Assembly (NCBI GenBank): GCA_005880985.1
Contig: VBIQ01000013.1
Location: 1-64,000 of the forward strand
Source: Chloroflexota bacterium
Lineage (GTDB): Bacteria > Chloroflexota > Dormibacteria > Aeolococcales > Aeolococcaceae
Direction of reading: 5' to 3'
Length of the DNA stretch: 64,000 nt
The notes beneath the pieces were generated by a model that saw only the letters and a program-made list of their open reading frames with translations, did no database searches and was not told the origin of the DNA. Both the position numbers and the translations under genes were made by a program. Shown piece by piece: positions 42,801-52,400 of the stretch (positions are counted from its first letter, which is position 1; every line of letters starts with the position of its first letter).

Positions 42801-43160
42801 TCACGACCCGCTGACCGTGTAGTTATTACCGGCCGGGGCCAAGCTGAAGCCGTTCGGGCACGACGACGGCTGAGTGTGCATATAGACGGGAATGAGTAGA
42901 GCCCATTCGCCCGGCGTGATCGGCCCAGCCGATAACTTGGCCGAGCCCTTGTCCAGCACGTAGGCATCCAGGGCCGACTGCACCGTCTTGACGTCGGTGT
43001 TGCAGCTGGCCGTCTGGCCTTTGTTTCTCACGCCGGTGACATTGAAAATGACAATCGTCGCGAGAATCGCCAGGATGAGAAGAACGATCAGCAGCTCGAT
43101 GAGCGTGAAGCCCGCTTGGTTGGTTCGACCGTGCTGCGGGCCTACGACGCATCGCCGCAT
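42801..43160 (-). CDS. Type IV prepilin (major-type), copy 2
   Basis: 119 residues from ATG 43160. A 17-residue leader ending QAG is cleaved before FTLIELLIVLLILAILATIV, the canonical N-terminal helix with Glu5. VTGVRNKGQTASCNTDVKTV follows and a short C-terminal domain with a second cysteine pair partner (PSSCPNGF). Nearly the same helix and following segment as the prepilin at 43251 (IFNVTGV, TDVK-VQ), so the two are paralogues with different C-terminal faces. The N-methylated helix packs in the pilus core. Confidence 0.92.
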   Translation of the reverse strand: MRRCVVGPQHGRTNQAGFTLIELLIVLLILAILATIVIFNVTGVRNKGQTASCNTDVKTVQSALDAYVLDKGSAKLSAGPITPGEWALLIPVYMHTQPSSCPNGFSLAPAGNNYTVSGS

Positions 43161-43250
43161 GCGATGTGGTATGCGGCGGCCGTAGCGTCCGGCGGGGGAG
43201 CATTCCCCTCGCCGGACGCAGTCTTCGCCCTCACACACCGATGAGCCTGC

Positions 43251-43685
43251 TCAGCCGTCACCGTTGACTGAGTACCCGTTTGTAGCGTCCGCCTTGTTTG
43301 CGTATGCCAGAGACATAGCAGGTTTTGTGCATTCGGCAACGTTGGGCTCGCTGTGAATGTAGTTCGGCACCAGCTTCGTCCAAATTCCGGTTGTCGGCCC
43401 ACCCTTGTCATCCGGCATGACGCCACCCGCCGTCTGCGGGTCGACGTACGCCTTCAGTGGGTCCGCACTCGGATTGTCACCCACGTACGCGTCGACGGCC
43501 GTCTGCACGGACTTGACATCAGTCTCACACGCGGACTTCGTACCGCGGTTTGTCACGCCGGTGACATTGAAAATCACGATCGTCGCCAGGATCGCCAGCA
43601 CAGCGATGACGACCAGCAGCTCGATCAGCGTGAAGCCTCGCTGCCCCTTGCGGCGCTGCCGTACCGCCCGATTGATTCTATCCAT
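43251..43685 (-). CDS. Type IV prepilin (major-type), copy 1
   Basis: 144 residues from ATG 43685 with GAGGGGG about 8 bases ahead. A 17-residue basic leader (MDRINRAVRQRRKGQRG) is cut before FTLIELLVVIAVLAILATIV (Glu5 present). The globular part has KSACETDVKSVQTAVDAYVG and a cysteine pair (Cys53 region and VAECTKP). It lies 71 bases downstream of the PilX/TadG-like gene, so it may belong to the pilB transcript or have its own promoter in that gap. Confidence 0.93.
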   Translation of the reverse strand: MDRINRAVRQRRKGQRGFTLIELLVVIAVLAILATIVIFNVTGVTNRGTKSACETDVKSVQTAVDAYVGDNPSADPLKAYVDPQTAGGVMPDDKGGPTTGIWTKLVPNYIHSEPNVAECTKPAMSLAYANKADATNGYSVNGDG

Positions 43686-43756
43686 GGTTCTTGGTCCCCC
43701 TCAGTGATGCGTGTAGTCATCGGACCCATGACCGCTGTGTCGGTCGTTCTCTCCCG

Positions 43757-45004
43757 TCAGTTGCCGTAGTTGAAGTCGATGATTCCACTCCCTCCTCCGC
43801 AGGCGATCTCGAACACGACATGACCCGGATAGCTCGTCGTCGACCCAGATGGGGTGCCGCTGACGCTGTCATCATGGACCGTGCAGTAGAGACCGCCGCC
43901 AATTGGCCTGATGAAACCCGGCTGTGCACTGTTATCGATGTTCAGGGAACCCAGGATCAGCCGGCCGTCGACTTCCGCTGCGCCGTTTCCGCCGTGCATC
44001 GTGAGTACGCCCGACGGAGCGTAAACACTGCCTCCGACGGTAAGGGTCCCTCCCTTGCCCCAATCAATGGTTCCCGTGCTGTCTGGGTCGAAGAAGATAG
44101 CCACACCCGCATACACGCCAGACGACATCGGGGTCAGCGTCACCCCGTTGTTTCCCGTGGCACTGAAGGTGGCGGGGGTGCCGCTGGTCTTACAGCGCGT
44201 TGGATAGTTGCTGCAGGCAAAGTAAAGCAGGACCTCGCCGTTCGGGACGACTCGCACGCCTCCGTTTCCGGAGGTCGAGAACGACCCGCTGATGACATAG
44301 ATGCCGGTGTTGAGGGTAAGCATCGTGCTGCCGCTAGCCGAGATGGTCGAGTAAATCCCGGGGTCCAAGGTGGTCCCGCTCTGCGTCCGGTGGATGCTCA
44401 CGGTGGGAGGCGACAATCCGGCCAGAGGGTCGCTCACCGAGTTGATATGAGAGGGCAACGGACTGTAGCTACCGCTGCCGTTGCAGGTACTCACACAGCC
44501 AACCGCTGGGTTTGGCCCAGTCGACAGCAAGCTCGAGCCCTTCCCCACCGCGCCACTCTTTACATCTACCGCGCCCACGACGGTCAGAGCGCTTTTATTT
44601 CCCTGATCGTCGTTCATGCCAACCGTAAGCGTGCCCGGGCTAATGAGGCAGAGGACGCACGATGTGGAAGCTGGAGGCCCCGAGTTCCCGGGGTTGCAAT
44701 TCTTTGTCGTGTAGGTCACCTTGTCGCCTTGAGTTGCCCCCGGCAGTGGCTGCATGCTGAGCGTCCCTGTGTTGTTCTGCGAGCAGGGAACCCCATTGTG
44801 TGCATCCGCGGCGGCAAATAGCCCACCGCCCTCAGCGAGGGCGTCATGCTGGGCAGTCTGCTCGGTGTGTCTCTGCTGCAGGGTGGTCGTCGCGGCGTAG
44901 TCCAGCAGAGCGACCGCGAGTAGTCCGAAGAAGCCCACAAACGCTAGCGCGATAACGAGCACCTGGCCCTGTTCTCCCCGGCGCCTGCGCCCTTGTCTCA
45001 GCAT
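43757..45004 (-). CDS. PilX/TadG-like pilus-associated membrane protein
   Basis: 415 residues from ATG 45004, overlapping the end of the pseudopilin gene by 7 bases; the longer frame upstream is a shadow. Residues ~12-36 (GEQGQVLVIALAFVGFFGLL) form the single N-terminal helix typical of PilX/TadE-G proteins, without a prepilin site. The large outside part is Gly/Ser/Thr-rich and beta-repetitive, with right-handed-helix-like runs (TLTVGGSVYAPSGVLTMHGG, LILGSLNIDNSAQP) and several cysteine pairs (CVLCLI, CVSTC). Likely a tip or surface-exposed pilus component; its operon position supports that, its exact role is inference. Confidence 0.7.
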   Translation of the reverse strand: MLRQGRRRRGEQGQVLVIALAFVGFFGLLAVALLDYAATTTLQQRHTEQTAQHDALAEGGGLFAAADAHNGVPCSQNNTGTLSMQPLPGATQGDKVTYTTKNCNPGNSGPPASTSCVLCLISPGTLTVGMNDDQGNKSALTVVGAVDVKSGAVGKGSSLLSTGPNPAVGCVSTCNGSGSYSPLPSHINSVSDPLAGLSPPTVSIHRTQSGTTLDPGIYSTISASGSTMLTLNTGIYVISGSFSTSGNGGVRVVPNGEVLLYFACSNYPTRCKTSGTPATFSATGNNGVTLTPMSSGVYAGVAIFFDPDSTGTIDWGKGGTLTVGGSVYAPSGVLTMHGGNGAAEVDGRLILGSLNIDNSAQPGFIRPIGGGLYCTVHDDSVSGTPSGSTTSYPGHVVFEIACGGGSGIIDFNYGN

Positions 45005-45750
45005 GGCGCACTGCCCGCCCCGATAGCGGCTGTGGTGCCGGCCGGATCGACCGAGACAGGGCGCATGACCAACGTTGCGACTGGTTGGTTGACAGTCACG
45101 CCCGTACCCGTGAGGGTCGCCGTGACATTCGATACCCACGTGGGACCACTGGGCGACGTGACCGCCTGGAGACTGAGCGAAAGGCTCACGGGGTCGGTCG
45201 ATACGTCGCGAGCGATGACGCTATAGAAGCTTCCCGTACTAGCTACCGTGTATTCCTGGCGACGCACGACGATGGGAGACTTAGAGGAATCCTGATAATA
45301 GGCTGCGACTTCGCACGACCAGGAGGCCGGGCTCGTTACATACTGAGGCCAGCCCAAGCACATGACGGCTAGAGGACAATAATTTGGCATGCGCCCGCAA
45401 TTGTCCGGAGGGGTATTGTCGGCACACGGCTTCGTTGCTGCGGTTGCGAAGCCGTGTGCACAGCTCCCGTACTTCGGCGACCCGGGGATCCAGATGCAGG
45501 CGGAGCGGGACACGTCCTGTGAGAGCAGTTGCTCGAAGGCCATCTCATCATGGGCCCCAGCGAGCCGATCCTGTGTATGGCCGTTGCCAAAGTTACCCTC
45601 GCCAATGGCCTTGAGACCCACGCTGTAGGCAGCCCCGACAACACCACCGATGATGGCCAGGATCGCGATGCTCACGACGAGCTCTATGAGGGTTAGCCCA
45701 ACCTGCCACTGGTGGCGCCACCTGACCGGCACCACTCTCCTGCGTCTCAT
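44998..45750 (-). CDS. Minor pseudopilin (PilW/PulJ-like)
   Basis: 250 residues from ATG 45750, which overlaps the preceding stop by ATGA. Leader ends QWQVG; the mature helix starts LTLIELVVSIAILAIIGGVV with Glu5 present and Leu instead of Phe at +1. The C-terminal part is rich in cysteines (CIWIPG, GSCAHG, KPCAD, DNCGRM, YCPLAVMC), unusual for this family and probably disulfide-bonded outside. Minor pseudopilins prime pilus assembly at the tip. Confidence 0.85.
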   Translation of the reverse strand: MRRRRVVPVRWRHQWQVGLTLIELVVSIAILAIIGGVVGAAYSVGLKAIGEGNFGNGHTQDRLAGAHDEMAFEQLLSQDVSRSACIWIPGSPKYGSCAHGFATAATKPCADNTPPDNCGRMPNYCPLAVMCLGWPQYVTSPASWSCEVAAYYQDSSKSPIVVRRQEYTVASTGSFYSVIARDVSTDPVSLSLSLQAVTSPSGPTWVSNVTATLTGTGVTVNQPVATLVMRPVSVDPAGTTAAIGAGSAPC

Positions 45751-46268
45751 GTGTTCCCTTTCCACACGACCCGCGTCAGTGAACGAGCTAACGACGACGC
45801 GCTGAGCCTGATCTCCTGAACTCCCCAGTCGCAGAGGTGGTTCGCCGGGCAGGTGGCCGGAGCGACGACCTTCGTCGTGCAGTCCTCGAGCGGTGGGATA
45901 GAAATGCCTCGAGTCACTGACGCCGGTAGTGCGATTGCTCCGATCGGATTAGGTGGGTTCAGGGTGACGCCATCCAGTGGGTTCGGGATCGCGTATGTGC
46001 TGGTAGTCGCACACGGCTGGTAGACCAGCCGGTTCTTGTCACGGACGTAGTCGGAGATGTGACGGATGGTTACCTCAAGTTGCGCCTGGTCTTGGGTGAT
46101 GACAGCACTCCTGGTCAGGGCGCTGAACCCGTACGCAATCCCCACGACACCGATCGAGATGACCGCGATCGCAACCACGACATCTACGAGGGTGAAGCCG
46201 GCTTCGCGCGAGCGCCGGAGACCGGTGGACGACTTGCAGCGCCGTGCGCCGACCTCGTGGCGCATCAT
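45747..46268 (-). CDS. Minor pseudopilin (PilV/GspI-like) with Asp at +5
   Basis: 173 residues from ATG 46268, overlapping the pilC stop by ATGA. Leader ends SREAG, then FTLVDVVVAIAVISIGVVGI. The residue at +5 of the mature protein is Asp instead of the nearly invariant Glu, a conservative but rare change that may affect methylation or packing. After the helix: SALTRSAVITQDQAQLEVTI and a C-terminal domain with four cysteines (QPCATT, EDCTTK, ATCPANHLCDW). Confidence 0.85.
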   Translation of the reverse strand: MMRHEVGARRCKSSTGLRRSREAGFTLVDVVVAIAVISIGVVGIAYGFSALTRSAVITQDQAQLEVTIRHISDYVRDKNRLVYQPCATTSTYAIPNPLDGVTLNPPNPIGAIALPASVTRGISIPPLEDCTTKVVAPATCPANHLCDWGVQEIRLSASSLARSLTRVVWKGNT

Positions 46269-47515
46269 TTGATCGCCGAGGTGAATCCGTAGATCGCCTG
46301 GACGAGCGACACCGCCACGATGCCGACGATGACCCCGACGCTCACGATGAGCACCGGCTCGACAATCGACGTCAGGCGCTTCAGCCGGTACTCGAGCTCG
46401 TCGTCGTACATCTTGGCGGTGACCGCCAGGTGCTCATCCAGCGTCCCGGTGTCCTCCCCCACCCGGACCATCTGGGTGACCATCGGGGGAAACAGACCGG
46501 TCCGCTTGAGCGAGCGGGAGAAGCTCTCCCCGGCGGCCACCTCAGAGCCGACGGTGCGAAGGGCCTGCCGGTACACCGGGTTGCGGGTGCTGTCGATGAC
46601 CACCCCGAAGCTAGTCCCGACAGGTACCCCCGCGGCCAGCATGTCGCTCAGCGATCGGCAGAAGCGCTCGATGGCGACGGCGCGCAGCATCGGCGCGATC
46701 ACCGGCACGTGGAGAAGCGTCTGGGCAATGCGGAGGCGCCCGGTGTCTCTCCTGGCCAGATAGCCGCCCCCGAGCACCGCAACCAGGATCGCGATGAGGA
46801 TCGATGCCGCGTGGGCGCCGAGAAAGGCCGACAGGTTGAGCAGGCCGGCGGCGAGCCCGGGGATCTTGGCGTGGAACTCGTCGAACAGGTCGCGGAACTT
46901 GGGGAGGACAAAGAGGACCAGGCCGGTGGCCACCGCCAGCGCCATGAGGAAGACGATCGATGGATAGGTGAGGGCAGCCCGGATCTTCCGCCGAGCCTCG
47001 GCCTCGCGCTCGAAATGGGCGGCAGCGCGCAGCAGGACGTCGTCAAGATGGCCTGTCAGCTCGGCGGCGCGCACCAAGTCTGGCAGCAGCGGAGGGAGCA
47101 CGGCGGGATGCCGCGCCATCGCCGTGCTCAACAGCGTGCCCCGCTCGAGGTCGGCGACCATCACCGCGCAGGCGTTGCGCATGCGCGGATTCGCCGTCCC
47201 CTCGCCGATGGTCTCCAGCGCGGTCGTGATCGGGATGCCGACGCGGACGAAGGTCGCCAGCTGCCGGCAGAACATGATCACCTCCTGGGCCTTGACCTTG
47301 ACCAGGGAGGAGAGGAACTCGCTGGGGAGCAGCCGCCGGTGGAGCTTGATGTCGGTGGCACGCAGGCCCCGGGCGGTGAGGGCGGAGCGCACCTCGTCGG
47401 CGCGGATGGCCTCCATCACGCCCTTGACGACGTCGCCATCGGCGTTCACCGCGACGAAGGTGAAAAGCCGGGCGCTCGGCGACTGCTGCCGGCGTGCCTC
47501 GCTGACCTGTGCCAC
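46265..47515 (-). CDS. pilC: Type IV pilus inner-membrane platform protein PilC
   Basis: 416 residues from GTG 47515 (GAGGG 7 bases ahead), 9 bases after pilB. Two GspF domains: the first about 80-200 (MFCRQLATFVRVGIPITTAL) and the second about 280-400 (FCRSLSDMLAAGVPVGTSF). Each is followed by membrane helices (TYPSIVFLMALAVATGLVLF; LIVSVGVIVGIVAVSLV). A cytoplasmic N-terminal part with FTFVAVNADGDVVKGVMEA precedes them. The platform links the PilB/PilT motors to pilin polymerisation. Confidence 0.95.
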   Translation of the reverse strand: MAQVSEARRQQSPSARLFTFVAVNADGDVVKGVMEAIRADEVRSALTARGLRATDIKLHRRLLPSEFLSSLVKVKAQEVIMFCRQLATFVRVGIPITTALETIGEGTANPRMRNACAVMVADLERGTLLSTAMARHPAVLPPLLPDLVRAAELTGHLDDVLLRAAAHFEREAEARRKIRAALTYPSIVFLMALAVATGLVLFVLPKFRDLFDEFHAKIPGLAAGLLNLSAFLGAHAASILIAILVAVLGGGYLARRDTGRLRIAQTLLHVPVIAPMLRAVAIERFCRSLSDMLAAGVPVGTSFGVVIDSTRNPVYRQALRTVGSEVAAGESFSRSLKRTGLFPPMVTQMVRVGEDTGTLDEHLAVTAKMYDDELEYRLKRLTSIVEPVLIVSVGVIVGIVAVSLVQAIYGFTSAIK

Positions 47516-47524
47516 CGTTTGCCC

Positions 47525-49330
47525 TCAGATGGTGTAGACGGTGCGCATCACCTCGGTCAGCGTGGTGCGCCCGCTGTCGGCCACCTCGCAGCCCGCCTGC
47601 TGCAGAGTTCGCATGCCGTTGTCGGTAGCCAGCTCGCGCAGCTCTGAGTGGTGAGCCCTGGCCACGATCAGCTCGCGCATGGTGTCGTCGACCTGCAGGC
47701 ATTCGAAGACCCCGACGCGGCCGTAGAACCCGGTGTTGCTGCAGCGCGGGCAGCCCACCGCGGTGGCCACGTCCGCCGCCGGGAGCCGGTCCATGACAGC
47801 GCGGTAGAACTCCAGCTCCTGGGGACGAGGAAGCCCGCGAACCGTGCACCGCTCGCAGACCGTCCGCACCAGCCGCTGCGCGACCACGCCGACCAGTGCC
47901 GAGGCGACGAGGAACGGCTCGATCCCCATGTCGATGAAGCGGTGGACGGCGCCGACCGCGTCGCCGGCATGCAGCGAGCAGAGCACCAGGTGTCCGGTCA
48001 GCGCCGACTGCACGGCGATCAGCGCCGTCTCGGCGTCGCGCACCTCGCCGACCAGGATGACGTCGGGGTCCTGCCGCAGGATCGCCTTGAGGCCGTTGGC
48101 GAAGGTGGTGCCGGCCAGACGGTTGATCTGAACCTGGTTGATGTCGGGGAAGTGGTATTCGACCGGGTCCTCGATGGTGGTGATGTTCTTCGAGGTGCGG
48201 TCGAGCTCGTTGAGGGCGGCATAGAGCGTCGTGGTCTTGCCGGCTCCGGTCGGACCGGCCGCGACCAGCAGGCCGAACGGGGAGGCGATGATGTTGCGCA
48301 GGCGATCGTGCTCGGTCTTGCGCAGGCCGAGCTGGGCCAGCGGCATCAGTGACCGCGAGCGGTCGAGGAGCCGCATCACCGTCTTTTCGCCCCAGACCGT
48401 CTCCATGGTCGAAACCCGGACGTCGATCGGCCGCCCGTCGAGGGTGGTCGTCAGCTGGCCGTCCTGGCTGCGGTGCCGGTCGACGATGTCCATGTCGGCC
48501 AGGATCTTCACCCGCGATGCGATCGGGCCCATCAGCTCGCGGGGCAGCGTCTGCACGTCGTAGAGGGCGCCGTCGATGCGAAAGCGGACGCGGGCACGGT
48601 CGGCCTGCGGCTCGATGTGGATGTCGGAGGCGCGGTCGCGCAGCCCCTGGAGCAGCAGCAGGTTGACGATCTCGACCACCGGCGCGTCGGCGCGCAGCGG
48701 GATCGACGCCGACGCCGGCGTTGTGACCATCCGGTCGCCGACCGCCCGCTGAGCCGCGGCATCGACCCGGGTCAGGACCGTGTAGCGCCGGTCGATGACA
48801 CGCTCGACGGCTTCGCGGCCGGCCAGTTGGAGAACGACCTCGCGCTGGGTCCGCTCGGCAACGCCCTGCCGCAGCGCGGGGTCGTTCGGAGTCGGCGTTG
48901 CGAGGTGCAGCCGGCCGCCGTCGTCCACCCCTAGAGGCACCACCCGGTGCTGCCGTGCGAAGACGCCGTCGATCAGCCTCAGCACGTCGTCGTCGATCTG
49001 GGTCTCGTCGAGGTGGATCGGCGTCAGGCCGAGCTGCGTTCCCAGCGCGACGAGCAGGTCGGGCTCGAGCAATCCCTCCTCGACCAGCAGCTCGCCCAGC
49101 GGCCGCGGGTCCTTGCGCTGGCGGCGCAGGTTCTGTTCGAGGACCTTTGCCGACACCGCTCCGCGCTCGACCAGCAGTTCGCCCAGTGGACGCCGATCGT
49201 GCCCGGCGAGTGCCGACCCGTCAGCCGTGGACGGGTTCTGATCGCCTCCGTTGAGCGACGCCGGCGCAGCGCCGGCGTCCGCCGCCGTGCCGCTCGCCTT
49301 GAGCACCACGGCTCGCTTGCGGTCCCACAT
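47525..49330 (-). CDS. pilB: Type IV pilus assembly ATPase PilB
   Basis: 601 residues from ATG 49330. N-terminal MshEN-type segments repeat RPLGELLVERGAVSAKVLEQ and RPLGELLVEEGLLEPDLLVA; such domains bind cyclic di-GMP in some PilB/MshE proteins. The core has Walker A GPTGAGKTT (359-367), TTIEDPVEYHFPDINQVQIN, VILVGEVRDAETA and LVLCSLHAGDA, then the four-cysteine zinc site CERC...CPRCSNTGFYGRVGVFE. Powers pilus extension. First gene of the coupled pilus operon. Confidence 0.95.
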   Translation of the reverse strand: MWDRKRAVVLKASGTAADAGAAPASLNGGDQNPSTADGSALAGHDRRPLGELLVERGAVSAKVLEQNLRRQRKDPRPLGELLVEEGLLEPDLLVALGTQLGLTPIHLDETQIDDDVLRLIDGVFARQHRVVPLGVDDGGRLHLATPTPNDPALRQGVAERTQREVVLQLAGREAVERVIDRRYTVLTRVDAAAQRAVGDRMVTTPASASIPLRADAPVVEIVNLLLLQGLRDRASDIHIEPQADRARVRFRIDGALYDVQTLPRELMGPIASRVKILADMDIVDRHRSQDGQLTTTLDGRPIDVRVSTMETVWGEKTVMRLLDRSRSLMPLAQLGLRKTEHDRLRNIIASPFGLLVAAGPTGAGKTTTLYAALNELDRTSKNITTIEDPVEYHFPDINQVQINRLAGTTFANGLKAILRQDPDVILVGEVRDAETALIAVQSALTGHLVLCSLHAGDAVGAVHRFIDMGIEPFLVASALVGVVAQRLVRTVCERCTVRGLPRPQELEFYRAVMDRLPAADVATAVGCPRCSNTGFYGRVGVFECLQVDDTMRELIVARAHHSELRELATDNGMRTLQQAGCEVADSGRTTLTEVMRTVYTI

Positions 49331-49448
49331 CCCTCTCTGGTCCCCCCGGTCGTGACGGGCCTGACGGCGCGGCGCGAAAGCCAGGCACCGCCGCCCTCAC
49401 GCTAGGGGGGCACGCCGAGTACGGAAAGCTCTAGATGGTCCATACCCC

Positions 49449-49467
49449 ACCCCCCAAAACGGGGGGT
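49449..49467. terminator. GC-rich hairpin after the hybrid kinase gene
   Basis: On the minus strand ACCCCCC-GTTTT-GGGGGGT, a 7-bp perfect stem 20 bases after the kinase stop codon. It lies between that gene and the pilB start (49330). Sixteen bases (CCCCCCGTTTTGGGGG) recur at 53430-53445 on the other side of the operon. Confidence 0.5.
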
Positions 49468-49486
49468 CGTTCGAGACTTCCGGCGC

Positions 49487-52400
49487 CTACGGCGTCGGAG
49501 TCGCCGGGCCGGCCGCCACCTCGGCGAGCAGGACTCGCACCCGGCTCAGCAGGGCGCGCGCGCTCAGCGGCTTGAGCAGGTAGGCGTTGCATCCCGCCGC
49601 CAGCGCCCGCTCGGCGGTGTCGCGGAGGCGGTCGGCGGTGAAGGCGACGATGGGCAGGTCGGGACGGCCAGCGAGGGCGCGCAGCGTCTCGACCGCCCGA
49701 AGGCCGTCGCCGTCCTGCAGCTGCACGTCGAGCAGCACCAGGTCGGGGGCCCAGTCCTGCAGCGCCGCGATCGCGCCCTCGACGGTCGCGCTGGTGCGGA
49801 CCTGGTAGCCGCCCGCCTCCAGGGTGCGCACCGCGGCGTCTCGGGTGCCGGCCTCGTCCTCGACCACCAGCACCGCGGCCGAGCGGCCGGCGACCGGCAC
49901 CATCGCCAGCTCGGGCTCGTCCTCGAGGTCGAGGCGGCCGGGCTCGGGGCGTGCCCTGCGCAGGGTCACCAGGAACTGGCTGCCCACGCCCGGGGAGCTC
50001 GACAGCTCGATCCGGCCGTGGTGCAGCTCGATGATGCCCTTGGCGATGGCGAGACCCAGCCCGGCTCCCGGCCCCTTGGCGTCGGTCCCGCGTTCGAAGG
50101 GCTCGAAGATGCGCTTCGCGTCCTTGGGATCGATGCCCACCCCGGTGTCGCAGACGCCGATGCGCACCTCCTGCTCGGAGCAGCGCACCTCGATCCACGC
50201 GTGTCCGCCCGCGTCGGTGAACTTGACCGCGTTGTGGAGCAGGTTGAGCAGCACCTGGCGCAGCCGCAGCGGGTCGGCGAGGACCAGCACGTCCCTCTCG
50301 ACCACAGGTATGTCGACGGCAATCCCCGCCTCGAGCGCGAGCGGCTCGGTGATGGTGCGGACCTCGTCGAGCACCATGCGGAGCACAACCGGCTGGAGCA
50401 GCACGTCGAGACGCTTGGCGTCCATCCGCGAGAGATCGAGGAGGTTGTCGACGATGCTCAGCACGTGCTGGGTGACGGTGTGGATGTTGGCGGCGAGCTG
50501 GCTGCCCTGGCCGCCGGCGACGCCGAGATCGGGATCGCGCAGCAGTTCCGCCGACATCAGGATTCCGCTCAGCGATCCGCGCAGCTCGTGGGAGAGGCCG
50601 CCGAGGAAGGACCACTTGGCCTCGGTCTCGGCCTTGAGGCGCTCCGCGGTGGAGGTCAGCCGCTCCACCAGGTCTGCGCGCGCGACGTACATGGGAATCG
50701 CCTCGGCGGCGGTGGCGGCCTGCGCGGCGAGGGTCACCAGGAAGGCCTCGTCCTGGTCGTTGAACTCGCTCGCGCTCCGCTTGTTGGCGACGAAGAGGAT
50801 GCCGATGACGCGGCCGCCGGCGACCAGCGGCACGCCGAGGAAGGAGGTCATCGCCGGATGGCCCTCGGGGAAGCCGCGGTGGGCGGGGTGCTCACGGAGA
50901 TTGGCCAGGCGAACCGGACGGCGGTTGACGCTCACCGTGCGCAGCACCCCGACCCCGGTGGGCATCCGGCCGATGGCAGCGGCGGTCCCGGGAGCGACTC
51001 CGGCGTGGAGAAATCGTTCGAAGGTCTCGCCGTCCTCGGCGGTCAGCATCCCGAGCGCTGCGTACTCGGCGTCGGCGACGGTGCGGGCGAGGTCGACCAC
51101 CGTCTGCAGCAGCGAGTCCGGTCGCACCTCGCGGAGCAGGCGGAGGTTGGCTTCGACCATCCGCTGCACCTGCGCGCGGAGCGTCTGCTCCCGCTGATCG
51201 CTGCGCGCGCGGGCCACCGCCTGCGCGACCTGGGCGGCGAGGCGGCTGAGCATGTCCTCGTCGTCGTCGTCGAACTCGCCGCCGCCGCGCTTCTCGCCGA
51301 CGAAGAGATGACCGATCACTCCCGCCGGGGTGGTCATGGGCACGCCCAGGAACGAGGTCATCGGCGGGTGCGCGTCGGGGAAGCCTGCGGACGCGGGGTG
51401 GTCGGCGATGCGCGAGCTGCGAAGCGGACGCCCTTCGGCGATCAGGGCCGCCAGCAGGCCCTTGCCGGTCGGCGGGTCGCCGATGCGGCGCGCCGTGGAT
51501 GGGTCCACCCCGGAGTGGACGAAGGTGCCGAACGTCCGGCCGCCCGCACTCAGCAGACCGATGGCGGCGTACCTGGCGTCGACGAGATCGCGCGATCCAT
51601 CGGCGGCTGCCTGGAGGAGCCGGTACTCGTCGCGCAGCTCGCCCAGCTGCTGCAGGACGGTTCCCAGACGCCGCCGCGCCGCTGCCGCCTCGGCCGCGGC
51701 GCCGCGCTGCGCGGTGACGTCCTCGATGACCAGCACGCCGTAGGGGTGGGAGCCGTCGGCCTCGCCCTGCGACCATGCCGTCGCGTGCGCCCACACGAGG
51801 CGGCCGCCCGCACCGAAGCAGCGCGACTCGGTGCGGACCATGGTGATATGCCCGGCGAGCAGGTGACGGAAGAGCCCGGCAAGGTTCTCGGCGTCCTCCG
51901 GATGGACGACGTCGATGATCGCGCTGCCGGCGAGCTCCGCCGCAGGGTAGCCGAGCATGTCGCACAGCGCGGGGTTGACCGACAACAGGCGCAGATCGAC
52001 ATCGAAGGTGGCCATGCCCAGAGGGCTGTCGTCGAAGATCAGCCGGCGGCGCGCCTCGCTCCCCTGTAGCGCATCGGCGGAACGCTCGCGCTCGATCACC
52101 TGACCGAGCCGGCCGCACAGGTCGTCGACCAGCGTCACCGTCTCGTCGGACGGGGGCTCCTGGGTGGTGGAGAAGAGCTCGATCACCGCCACGACCTCAT
52201 CGCCATCGCCTCGGACCGGAACGAGGTAGGCGGAGCGAAGACCGGTCATGGCGGCGGCGCGTGCCCGCAGGAAGGAGGCATCGGCGCTCAGGTCGGCGAC
52301 GAACTCGGCGAGTCCGCGGCTGGCGATCCGGCTCGGGAGCCCGACGCCGGGGGCGAAGTCGGTGCCGTCGGTGATCGAGCGGAAGATCTCGAAGCGATCG

